Positions 7,519 to 14,717 of a DNA stretch of 37,774 nucleotides are shown piece after piece. Made by a program: the position numbers and the translations under genes. Below the pieces are notes generated by a model. It was given only the letters and a program-made list of their open reading frames with translations. It ran no database searches and was not told the origin of the DNA. Numbering within the stretch: position 1 is the stretch's first letter; each line of letters opens with the position of its first letter. Origin of the DNA: an uncultured Erysipelotrichaceae bacterium (GTDB lineage: Bacteria > Bacillota_I > Bacilli_A > RF39 > UBA660); contig CACXJP010000015.1 of the NCBI GenBank assembly GCA_902768065.1, forward strand, positions 1 to 37,774, written 5' to 3'.

Positions 7519-7536
7519 AAAAAAGGATGTGAAATT

Positions 7537-9150
7537 ATGTTAGAAATTGTACTAAATAAAATAAGTAAAAATTATGGAAATAAAAAAATATTAAAAAATA
7601 TAAATTTTGAAATAAAAACAAATGAAAAAGTTGCCTTAATTGGTCAAAATGGATGTGGGAAGACAACAATATTTAGATTAATTTTAAAAGAAGAGGCTCC
7701 AACATCAGGAAATGTATTTATAAACAAAGATAGTAAAATAGGATTTTTATCACAGTATCCAGATGAATCATTATCAGATGAAATAGTAAAAGATATAATT
7801 TATTCTTCATTTACTGAATTAAATAAATTAAAAGAACGACTTGATAAAGAAGAAGAAATAATGTCTAAATCATCAGGAAAAGAATTAGAAAAAAGTATTG
7901 TAAGATATACTAATCTTCAAGAAAAATTCATAAGTAAAGGTGGATATGAAATAAAATCAAAGGTAGACAAATTAATCTCGGCTTTCAAAATAGAAAACTT
8001 ATTAACAAGAGAATATAGAGTTCTATCTGGCGGAGAAAAAACAATAGTAAACCTAATTTGTATTTTATTAAAAGAACCAGATATTCTTCTTTTAGATGAA
8101 CCAACAAATCATTTAGATATTTCTATGATAGAATGGCTAGAAAACTATTTAATAAATTGTAATAAGACAGTAATAATAGTATCTCATGATCGATATTTTC
8201 TAGATAAAGTAGTTAAAAAAGTAATACTAATTGATAATGGAGAAGAAGATATCTATTATGGAAATTACACTTATTATATAGAAGAAAATGAAAGAAGAAT
8301 AATGCAGGAATTTAATGACTTCAAAAATCAGCAAAAACAAATTGCCGCAATGAAGGAATCGATAAAAAGATTAAAGGAATATGGAAGATTAGCTTATCCA
8401 TGTGGAGAAAAATTCTTTAGAAGAGCTGCAAGTATTGAAAAAAGATTAGAAAAAATAGAAGTACTTGATAATCCTAATAATAAGAAAAGTATTAATCTTA
8501 ATTTTAATTTTGAAAAAAGAAGTGGAAATAATATTATAGAATTAAATAGATTCAATTATGAAATAGGAAACAAAGTCTTATTTAATAATGCGGATTTATT
8601 GGTTAAGTATCAAGATAAGATTTGTATAATGGGACCAAATGGTTCAGGTAAATCAACATTAATTAAAGAGATTATTAAAAAGAATGCTCAAATAAAAATA
8701 GGATCAAATATCAAAATAGGGTATATACCACAAGATATAATATTTGAAGATGAAAATAAAACTCTAGTAGAAGAAGCTAGAAAATATTTCAATGGTTATG
8801 AAGAACATCTAAGGAGTGCTTTAGTAAAATTTCTATTCTACTCAGAAGGCATATATACAAAATTATATAAACTATCGGGAGGAGAAAGATTAAGATTAAA
8901 GTTATTTTGTTTGATGCAACAAGATAATAACTTACTAATTCTAGATGAACCAACAAATCATATTGATATAAATACAAAAGAAGTATTAGAAGAAGCACTT
9001 AATGACTATAAGGGAACAATAATAGTAATATCTCATGATAGATACTTTATAAATAAAATTGCAACAAGAATAGTCTATATAGAAAGCCAAAAATTAATAA
9101 ACTATATTGGGAATTATGATGATTATAAAAGAAAAATAAAATCTAGTTAA
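7537..9150 (+). CDS. ABC-F ATPase, antibiotic-resistance (ribosome protection) type
   Basis: The 537-residue protein has two ABC domains and no membrane segment, as in the ABC-F family that acts on the ribosomal E site. Domain 1 has Walker A GQNGCGKT (about residue 36), signature LSGGEKT and Walker B LLLDEPTNHLD. Domain 2 has GPNGSGKS, LSGGERLRLK and LILDEPTNHID. The linker between them (about 245-345) is long and basic-helical, with GEKFFRRAASIEKRLEKIE, the part that reaches toward the peptidyl-transferase centre in resistance proteins. The leader peptide and attenuator upstream argue for drug-inducible resistance of the Vga/Lsa/VmlR/CplR kind rather than a housekeeping Uup/EttA-like role. 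The drug class cannot be read from sequence. Confidence 0.88.
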   Translation: MLEIVLNKISKNYGNKKILKNINFEIKTNEKVALIGQNGCGKTTIFRLILKEEAPTSGNVFINKDSKIGFLSQYPDESLSDEIVKDIIYSSFTELNKLKERLDKEEEIMSKSSGKELEKSIVRYTNLQEKFISKGGYEIKSKVDKLISAFKIENLLTREYRVLSGGEKTIVNLICILLKEPDILLLDEPTNHLDISMIEWLENYLINCNKTVIIVSHDRYFLDKVVKKVILIDNGEEDIYYGNYTYYIEENERRIMQEFNDFKNQQKQIAAMKESIKRLKEYGRLAYPCGEKFFRRAASIEKRLEKIEVLDNPNNKKSINLNFNFEKRSGNNIIELNRFNYEIGNKVLFNNADLLVKYQDKICIMGPNGSGKSTLIKEIIKKNAQIKIGSNIKIGYIPQDIIFEDENKTLVEEARKYFNGYEEHLRSALVKFLFYSEGIYTKLYKLSGGERLRLKLFCLMQQDNNLLILDEPTNHIDINTKEVLEEALNDYKGTIIVISHDRYFINKIATRIVYIESQKLINYIGNYDDYKRKIKSS

Positions 9151-9170
9151 TACTAGATTTTATTTTATTT
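9138..9170. terminator. Bidirectional terminator between ABC-F and HTH genes
   Basis: AAAATCTAGT (9138-9147) pairs with ACTAGATTTT (9152-9161) around TAAT. It is flanked by A-rich sequence on the left and T-rich sequence on the right, so it can end transcripts from both sides. The ABC-F stop codon lies at its centre. Confidence 0.85.
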
Positions 9171-9600
9171 TCTTTCTGCCAAATAATGCATCTATTGAAA
9201 AAGGTTTATATATTTTTGTTAATCCATAAATAAATATTGTAGGAATAATATTAGTCGCAGTTTCATAATGGGAATATGCTGCTTGTGAAGTATTTAACTT
9301 TTTCGCAACATTTTCTTGAGTATATTTATTCTTAAGTCTAAGTTCAGTTAAAGCCTTAGCTAAACTATCAAGATCAATATCCACAGGACTATATTTTTCG
9401 TTCTTAGAAACAATACCAAATAAGTAATCTAAACTTAAAAAATATTCATTAGCATATTCGATTAGTCTTTCAATTGGAATAGTATCTTTTCCTGTTTCCC
9501 ATCCTGAAATAGTCGAGTAGTGGAGATTAAAAAAATCAGCTAAATCTTTTTGCTTTAAATCTAAATCTTCTCTACTTGATTTAAAATTTTTAAGTATCAT
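9160..9600 (-). CDS. Small regulator with two tandem XRE-type HTH domains
   Basis: The 146-residue protein is made almost entirely of two Cro/CI-type helix-turn-helix units. The first, at about residues 10-62, has the recognition segment HYSTISGWETGKDTIP and ends in LDYLFG. The second, at about 80-140, has TQENVAKKLNTSQAAYSHYETATNIIP and ends in IDALFG. A single-chain pair of HTH domains suggests pseudo-dimeric binding to an asymmetric site. The start is taken as ATG at 9600 (complement), because GGTGA directly upstream is the ribosome binding site. The GTG at 9609 overlaps that site. It is divergent from a membrane-anchored XRE protein. Targets are unknown; the shared intergenic region holds a possible operator dyad. 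Confidence 0.85.
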   Translation of the reverse strand: MILKNFKSSREDLDLKQKDLADFFNLHYSTISGWETGKDTIPIERLIEYANEYFLSLDYLFGIVSKNEKYSPVDIDLDSLAKALTELRLKNKYTQENVAKKLNTSQAAYSHYETATNIIPTIFIYGLTKIYKPFSIDALFGRKKIK

Positions 9601-9608
9601 ATTACTCA

Positions 9609-9656
9609 CCCAAATTTATTATTTCATTTGAATAAATAAATTAATTTAAACTTGGG
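9609..9656. promoter_or_regulatory. Possible operator dyad between divergent HTH genes
   Basis: CCCAA (9609-9613) and TTGGG (9652-9656) are inverted arms flanking an AT-rich, partly symmetric stretch that contains AATTTATT- and AATAAATT-like half sites. It lies directly upstream of the tandem-HTH gene. The symmetry is imperfect and could be chance in AT-rich DNA. Confidence 0.3.
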
Positions 9657-9682
9657 GAAATAGAATATAAAAGGGCTAATCT

Positions 9683-9688
9683 TATAAT
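9683..9688 (+). promoter_or_regulatory. Probable -10 element of the membrane HTH gene
   Basis: TATAAT at 9683-9688 lies about 34 bases upstream of the TTG start. No convincing -35 is found at 16-18 bp, which would fit a promoter that depends on an activator. Confidence 0.4.
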
Positions 9689-9721
9689 AAAAAATGAGTT
9701 ATCCTAGAAAAGGTGGTCAAA

Positions 9722-11083
9722 TTGGATATAAACAAAATAGGAAAACTTATAAAGGAATTAAGAATTGAAAAGAATATAAGTCAGAATCAATTAAGTGAAG
9801 AAATTCATGTGACAAGACAAGCTATAAGTAACTGGGAAAATGGAAAAGCTATACCAGACTCAGACATATTACTTACTCTTAGTTCATTATTTAAAGTATC
9901 TATTAATGAGATACTCTCAGGGGAAAGAAATACGAGCGAAAGTAATCTTCAAGATATTACTCTCCAATTAATAGATGAGAATAATGATAAAAGAAGAAAA
10001 ATAAAAAGAATACTACTTACTTCTACAATATCAATAGTATCTTTATTTTTAATCTTTTTAGGATTTTATTTTATAAACAACTACAATTCAATTAAGGTTT
10101 ATAGTGTCAATGGGAAATCAACAAGTTTTAAAACATATAATGGTATTTTTGTAACAACAAGAAATAAATTTTATCTACGATTGGGTAAAATAAGATCTCG
10201 TGGTCAAAATAATATAGACAGGGTTAATAAAGTTAAACTGTTCTATTTGAACAAAGATAATAGGAAAGTAGTAATTCTAGAAAATGATAAAACAGATATT
10301 TTATTAGATGAAGATTTTGGTTATAAAGAATATTTTTATAGTAATAACCTAAATACAATATTAAATAATATGTATCTAGAAATAACGTATAATGAAAATG
10401 AAAAAGAAATAATAAAACTTAATTTTAAAGAGAAGTTTAAAAATAATTTCTTATTTAAAAAGTTTGAAAAACAAAAAGTGTTAAAAGATGAAATAAAACC
10501 CGAATCAATACTTAAAAAAGATGCAGAAATGCAAGAATTATTATCACGAGAAAAATTAAAAGTAGATGAATTAATGAAAACTAGAAAACTACTTGATAGT
10601 AAACAAGATGAAGAGGTAGAAAAGGAACCAGTAGAAAAGGTAATATATATAAATAATTATCAACAGGAAGAAGAAATTCCAAAAGAAGAAGAGGAAGAAC
10701 CAAAAGAGGAGATAAAAACCTCCTTAGTAAAAACTATTCAGGAACCAGATAATAACAGTGATGAAGAGCAAACACAAGAAGAACCAATTTCCTTAGATAA
10801 TTTTATTCAAGAAACAAAAGAAAATGGTACATTTGAATTTGGTATGTATAAATATGAATTATTTATAGATGATAAACAATATATTATTTATTGTAATGAT
10901 GATAGTATAATGATTGAAATTTACTATGATAATGTCATAGAATGTATTCAATTATATAATAATGCAAATATCTATGAATATCAGAAATTCACAGATTTTA
11001 TTGAAGAAGAAACATATAATGGAAGTATTGAAGAAAGTATTTTTATTGAGAGTTTGTTAAAAGAAATATATGAGTATATTTAA
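9722..11083 (+). CDS. Membrane-anchored XRE-family regulator with large extracytoplasmic domain
   Basis: The 453-residue protein starts with an XRE HTH (about residues 5-60, motif VTRQAISNWENGKAIPDSD). A positively charged stretch and one membrane helix (about 96-118) follow. The large outer part has a first domain to about 245, a charged Glu/Lys-rich linker (about 265-360, with EEEEEPKEE), and a small C-terminal domain rich in Tyr, Ile and Glu. One-span HTH proteins of this kind are common in Bacilli and may pass envelope signals to DNA. The long acidic tail is unusual. The start is taken as TTG 9722, because AAAGGTGG (9709-9716) is then a well-spaced ribosome binding site; the GTG at 9713 lies inside it. 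Confidence 0.8.
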   Translation: MDINKIGKLIKELRIEKNISQNQLSEEIHVTRQAISNWENGKAIPDSDILLTLSSLFKVSINEILSGERNTSESNLQDITLQLIDENNDKRRKIKRILLTSTISIVSLFLIFLGFYFINNYNSIKVYSVNGKSTSFKTYNGIFVTTRNKFYLRLGKIRSRGQNNIDRVNKVKLFYLNKDNRKVVILENDKTDILLDEDFGYKEYFYSNNLNTILNNMYLEITYNENEKEIIKLNFKEKFKNNFLFKKFEKQKVLKDEIKPESILKKDAEMQELLSREKLKVDELMKTRKLLDSKQDEEVEKEPVEKVIYINNYQQEEEIPKEEEEEPKEEIKTSLVKTIQEPDNNSDEEQTQEEPISLDNFIQETKENGTFEFGMYKYELFIDDKQYIIYCNDDSIMIEIYYDNVIECIQLYNNANIYEYQKFTDFIEEETYNGSIEESIFIESLLKEIYEYI

Positions 11084-11094
11084 TAAAACATAAG

Positions 11095-11143
11095 GCAATT
11101 ACCAATTGCTCCCCAAAGTTTTAATTATATATTAGAATTAAAA
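11095..11143 (+). other. Two hairpins and a candidate promoter before the secreted-protein gene
   Basis: GCAATT-ACC-AATTGC (11095-11109) is a short hairpin without a T run. TTTTAATT (11119-11126) and AATTAAAA (11136-11143) form a second inverted repeat. Between them TTGCTC (11106-11111) and TATATT (11128-11133), 16 bp apart, could be a promoter. The ribosome binding site AAAGGAGGT follows at 11147-11155. Confidence 0.4.
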
Positions 11144-11159
11144 TTGAAAGGAGGTAAAA

Positions 11160-11909
11160 ATGAAAAAAGCTATAAAAGCATTATTGGTAATCGTAATATG
11201 TTTTTGTGTGATATTAGGAACTAAGGATGTAAATGCTAAAGAAGTTGCTTACACAAATGAAAAGGGATTTGAGTTTTCTCAAGATGAATATAATTTCTTT
11301 AAAAAAGTATATGGACAAAAATTTGTTCAGAAGTATTTAGATCAAGATATCTATAATCAGTTTACAGATGTAGATTTTGCTAATGTTGAAGTAGTTTCAA
11401 AATTATATACGACTAATGAAAGTAGACAAAACCCATCAAAAGATAGTCCGTTCTTCTCATCATCAGCAAAGAGTCTTTTAATTTCTAAATATTGTACTAA
11501 CTTATGTAGAGCATTTGTTACTGCAACATGGCTAGGAGATCCATCAATAAAAAGTTATGATGATATTGGAGTTTATTTAGATGGACCATCAAGAATGGGA
11601 TCTGCATCATCGGTTGCATATTCAGATGACTCAAGCAACTTTGCATCTGCCACTAAATATCAAACAGATGGATTTGGTGCATCAGTTTTATTACCACAAA
11701 CAGGTAATGATATTATTGTTAGTCAATCATTCTACTATACCGGAACAGGTACAATATATGCAAGCTATCAGCATGCTATGGTAAATACAGTTTTAACTGT
11801 TGCTCAAAGCTTCAATATATCTGATATTGGATATGGTGGAGTATTTGATTTTTACAATAATGCAGATCTAGTCTATGACAATATGAATGGTGTAGACTTA
11901 GATGTATAA
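11160..11909 (+). CDS. Secreted protein of unknown function
   Basis: The 249-residue protein has a clear signal peptide (MKKAIKALLVIVICFCVIL, cleavage likely after DVNA near residue 26) and no lipobox, anchor or sorting signal. It is therefore released or loosely wall-bound. The mature part is rich in Ser, Tyr, Asp and Asn and contains only one cysteine pair, in YCTNLC. I recognise no catalytic motif. It follows the membrane HTH gene by about 75 bases with a very strong ribosome binding site, so it may be under that regulator's control. A strong bidirectional terminator follows. Confidence 0.75.
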   Translation: MKKAIKALLVIVICFCVILGTKDVNAKEVAYTNEKGFEFSQDEYNFFKKVYGQKFVQKYLDQDIYNQFTDVDFANVEVVSKLYTTNESRQNPSKDSPFFSSSAKSLLISKYCTNLCRAFVTATWLGDPSIKSYDDIGVYLDGPSRMGSASSVAYSDDSSNFASATKYQTDGFGASVLLPQTGNDIIVSQSFYYTGTGTIYASYQHAMVNTVLTVAQSFNISDIGYGGVFDFYNNADLVYDNMNGVDLDV

Positions 11910-11950
11910 TTTATAAGGTATATTAATCAGTCGCGTGGTTTATATAGATT

Positions 11951-11977
11951 AAAGTAGGCTTAATGCCTACTTTTTTT
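11951..11977. terminator. Bidirectional terminator between convergent genes
   Basis: AAAGTAGGC (11951-11959) pairs with GCCTACTTT (11965-11973) around TTAAT, with a T run to 11977 on the plus strand. On the minus strand the stem overlaps the last codons of the ABC permease. Confidence 0.9.
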
Positions 11978-12736
11978 GTTAATTAATAAATACATGATAT
12001 AAGAAATAAAACCTAAAATAAAAATACATGTTATAACTAAATCTATATTAAATATTTGAGAACCATACATTATTAGATAACCAAGCCCTTTTTTAGAAAC
12101 CAATAGTTCTCCCATAATAACACCAATAAAATTCATAGAAATATTAACTTTTAATGCAGAAATAATATTATTATAATTACTAGGAAAAACAATGTATCTA
12201 AATATTTGCCACTTATTCGCACCAAAACTTTTTATCATAGTAATATAGTCCTTATTTGTTGAAATAAATCCCTGATAGATATTTATTATTGTTACAAAAA
12301 TACTAATTAATAAACTCATAAATACTATTGATTTCATACTTGCACCAAACCAAATAATTACTAATGGACCAAGAGCAACCTTTGGAAGAGAATTTAATAC
12401 AGTAATATATGGATCGATTATTCTATAAAATATATTACAACTCCACATCAATGAAGCAATAATAATACCAATACCTGCAGATAGAATAAAACTTATTAAT
12501 ATTTCTGTTAATGTTATACGGATATGACCAAGTAATTTGTTATTAATAAATAAACCATATATAGTTTTAATTATTCTACTTGGACTAGAAAATAAAAATG
12601 TATTAATAACATTATTACTTGCAAGTAATTGCCATATTATAAGGAATGAAATAATTATGAATATACGAGCAATATTAATAATTATTTTTTCTCTTTTTAA
12701 ATTATTTAAAAAAGTAATATGTTCTTTACTATTCAT
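11960..12736 (-). CDS. ABC importer permease (SsuC/TauC/ThiX type)
   Basis: The 258-residue inner-membrane permease has about six hydrophobic helices. It carries the cytoplasmic EAA-type coupling loop, seen here as MIKSFGANKWQIFRYIVFPSN, with the conserved GA-x4-F-x-IVFP pattern. It follows the ATPase with an eight-base overlap (12729-12736), and its ribosome binding site GGAGG lies inside the ATPase gene. The last residues (KSRH) are encoded in the right arm of the shared terminator. The family moves sulfonates, nitrate, taurine, pyrimidines or similar small solutes. The substrate here is unknown. Confidence 0.92.
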   Translation of the reverse strand: MNSKEHITFLNNLKREKIIINIARIFIIISFLIIWQLLASNNVINTFLFSSPSRIIKTIYGLFINNKLLGHIRITLTEILISFILSAGIGIIIASLMWSCNIFYRIIDPYITVLNSLPKVALGPLVIIWFGASMKSIVFMSLLISIFVTIINIYQGFISTNKDYITMIKSFGANKWQIFRYIVFPSNYNNIISALKVNISMNFIGVIMGELLVSKKGLGYLIMYGSQIFNIDLVITCIFILGFISYIMYLLINKKSRH

Positions 12737-13469
12737 TTAAATCCTCCCATATTCTATTAAAATAATTTGGAAAAAATATATCTTTTCTATTATTAATAGG
12801 AGTTGAATGATTATCTAATTTAATTGTATATATTTTTTTGATTTTCCCTGGTCTTTTCGAAAGAACTATTATTCTATCTGACATACTTATTGCTTCACCA
12901 ATATCATGGGTAACCATAATTGCAGTCTTCTTCTCATTTTTGATAATATTATAAATATCCTCTCCAATTTTTAATCTAGTTTGATAATCAAGGGCAGACA
13001 TTGCTTCATCAAGAAGAAGGATATCGGGTTTTAATGCAAGAGTCCTTATTAAAGCACATCTTTGTCTCATTCCACCAGAAAGATTATTTGGATATTTATT
13101 TATAAAACCTCCGAGACCATATTTATTAAGTAAATTAACTATATAATCTCTATTTTCCTTAGTATTCATATTGTTAACTTTTAATCCGATTAAACAATTA
13201 TCTAGAACAGTTTTAAATGGAAGCAATGAATCATTTTGTAGCATATAAGCAATTTTGTATCCATTAAGAATGGTTATTTCACCATTTGACTTATCAATTA
13301 AATTACTAAGTATGGAAAGAATAGTAGACTTTCCACAACCACTTGGACCAACAATAGAAATAAATTCCCCCTCATAAACATTAAAATTAATATCTTCTAA
13401 GGCATTTATTTCCTCATTGATTGTATGATATGTTTTACTAAGGTTATTTACTTCAAGTATTTTTTTCAT
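12729..13469 (-). CDS. ABC importer ATP-binding protein (SsuB/TauB type)
   Basis: The 246-residue nucleotide-binding subunit has Walker A GPSGCGKST (about residue 41), Q-loop YMLQNDSLLPF, signature LSGGMRQRCAL, Walker B LLLDEAMSALD and the switch histidine in VTHDIGEA. LLPFKTVLDN after the Q-loop is typical of the sulfonate/nitrate/taurine group. ATG 13469 is preceded on the minus strand by ATAGGAGGT. The gene lies between the binding-protein gene, from which it is separated by a terminator hairpin, and the permease, with which it overlaps. Confidence 0.93.
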   Translation of the reverse strand: MKKILEVNNLSKTYHTINEEINALEDINFNVYEGEFISIVGPSGCGKSTILSILSNLIDKSNGEITILNGYKIAYMLQNDSLLPFKTVLDNCLIGLKVNNMNTKENRDYIVNLLNKYGLGGFINKYPNNLSGGMRQRCALIRTLALKPDILLLDEAMSALDYQTRLKIGEDIYNIIKNEKKTAIMVTHDIGEAISMSDRIIVLSKRPGKIKKIYTIKLDNHSTPINNRKDIFFPNYFNRIWEDLNE

Positions 13470-13520
13470 ATAAACCTCCTATGATAATTTATGAAAAAAT
13501 AATTTGTTTGATAGGCAAAT

Positions 13521-13550
13521 AAACAAAAAATCACTGTATTAGTGATTTTT
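13521..13550 (-). terminator. Terminator between binding-protein gene and ABC ATPase/permease
   Basis: On the minus strand the stem AAAAATCACT / AGTGATTTTT (arms 13541-13550 and 13526-13535, five-base loop) is followed by T residues. The binding-protein stop codon lies in the loop region. It probably lets only part of the transcripts continue, giving more binding protein than transporter. Confidence 0.8.
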
Positions 13551-14537
13551 AATTTTATACATTAACTTACTATATGGTACCTTTTTATTCAATTCACCAT
13601 AACTAATCATTATATCTTGAAGATGATTGAAAGAATCATTTGAAAAATTTGTAGATTCAGGCCATACCTCTGTTTTTCTATATCTTTTTATAGCAGAAGT
13701 AATTTCACTTAAACTAGAATCAGGGAATTTATTAATAATTGCTTTTGCAACTTCTTCATCACTATTACTTTGAACATAATCTAAACCTTTCTTAATAGCT
13801 TTATCAAAATTTGAAATTAATTCTTTATTATTATTAAGATAACTTTTCTTTGCAGAGAAGGAAGTGTAAGGAACAATACCTCCTAAATCACCAACACTTT
13901 CAACGACATGTCCATATCCCTCTTTTTCAACAGCACTTGCAGTTGGTTCAAATAAAGTAACAAAGTCGCCATATCCACCTATGAATGTACCACTCATTGC
14001 AGGAAAAGCAATAGATGTATCAATATTGACATCTTTCCTTGGATCAATTCCATTTTGAAGTAGAGCATACTCTAAAGTCATTTCTGGCATACCAGCAGCT
14101 CTTCCACCAATTATAGTTTTGCCCTTTAAGTCGTCTAATTTGAAATTCTTAATCTTTTTTCTAGAAACAATATAAGTTCCATCTTTTTGGGTTAATTGAG
14201 AAAATGTTTGTAAGTAATCTTTCTCACCTTGATTATAAACATATATAGTAGCTTCAGCACCACATAATCCTATTTGAGCATCATTTGAAATTAGGGCAGC
14301 AGTAACTTTGTCAGCACCACTTGTAAGTATTAAATCTATATCAATATTATAATCCTGAAAATATCCTTTTTCTATTGCAACATACATAGGTGCATAAAAA
14401 ACAGTATGTGCAACCTCTGCTAAAACTACTTTATTACTTTCTTTTCTTGGTTTTTTATTAAAGTCAAAAATAACAGAACCAATAATTGCAAGAATAGTAA
14501 TAATACATAATAAATATACAAAAATATTTTTCTTCAT
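13539..14537 (-). CDS. ABC importer substrate-binding protein (NMT1/THI5-like, SsuA/ThiY group)
   Basis: The 332-residue extracytoplasmic binding protein has a hydrophobic N-terminus (about residues 4-25) that acts as signal or anchor. I see no good lipobox; the only early cysteine is in LLCII. The mature part shows the group's pattern: YAPMYVAIEKGYFQDYNIDIDL, then the ALISNDAQIGLCGAEA segment, LKGKTIIGGRAAGMPEM and GGYGDFVTLFEP. The GGY..F-TLFEP part is frequent in a Bacillota family annotated as nitrate/sulfonate/taurine binding without proof. No TPP or other known riboswitch is visible upstream, so a thiamine-precursor role is not supported. Expression probably starts from the minus-strand promoter at 14635-14663. 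Confidence 0.88.
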   Translation of the reverse strand: MKKNIFVYLLCIITILAIIGSVIFDFNKKPRKESNKVVLAEVAHTVFYAPMYVAIEKGYFQDYNIDIDLILTSGADKVTAALISNDAQIGLCGAEATIYVYNQGEKDYLQTFSQLTQKDGTYIVSRKKIKNFKLDDLKGKTIIGGRAAGMPEMTLEYALLQNGIDPRKDVNIDTSIAFPAMSGTFIGGYGDFVTLFEPTASAVEKEGYGHVVESVGDLGGIVPYTSFSAKKSYLNNNKELISNFDKAIKKGLDYVQSNSDEEVAKAIINKFPDSSLSEITSAIKRYRKTEVWPESTNFSNDSFNHLQDIMISYGELNKKVPYSKLMYKIKNH

Positions 14538-14547
14538 AAATCTCTCC

Positions 14548-14585
14548 TAACACTATATATTATGAACAGTTATAAAAAGTGTTAT
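14548..14585 (-). promoter_or_regulatory. Hairpin in the leader of the binding-protein mRNA
   Basis: TAACACT (14548-14554) and AGTGTTA (14579-14585) are inverted. In the minus-strand mRNA they form a seven-base stem that ends exactly at the ribosome binding site AGGAGAG. It could modulate initiation or be a protein-binding site. The loop is long (24 bases). Confidence 0.4.
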
Positions 14586-14634
14586 TAATATATAATGTAT
14601 TTATAGTATGTTGAAAATAAAGAAATAATGCTGT

Positions 14635-14663
14635 ATTATATTAAATGTAAATAAAACTTGCAA
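14635..14663 (-). promoter_or_regulatory. Promoter of the ABC importer, sharing its -35 with the opposite promoter
   Basis: On the minus strand TTGCAA (14663-14658) is followed after 17 bp by TATAAT (14640-14635). TTGCAA is its own reverse complement and also serves as the -35 of the plus-strand promoter. The leader would be roughly 90 bases long. Confidence 0.65.
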
Positions 14664-14686
14664 TTATTTACCATATATGTTATAAT
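14658..14686 (+). promoter_or_regulatory. Promoter of the adhesin-sortase operon, sharing its -35 with the opposite promoter
   Basis: TTGCAA (14658-14663), 17-bp spacer, TATAAT (14681-14686) with an extended -10 TG at 14678-14679. The -35 hexamer is palindromic and is used on the other strand for the ABC importer. RNA polymerase should not be able to occupy both at once. Confidence 0.75.
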
Positions 14687-14717
14687 ATAGCCACATTTAG
14701 TGAGGGGGAATTGAAAA

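Noticed and set aside
14538..14717. TPP or other known riboswitch before the importer binding protein
   Set aside because: No CTGAGA or other conserved core is visible; only a simple stem next to the ribosome binding site.
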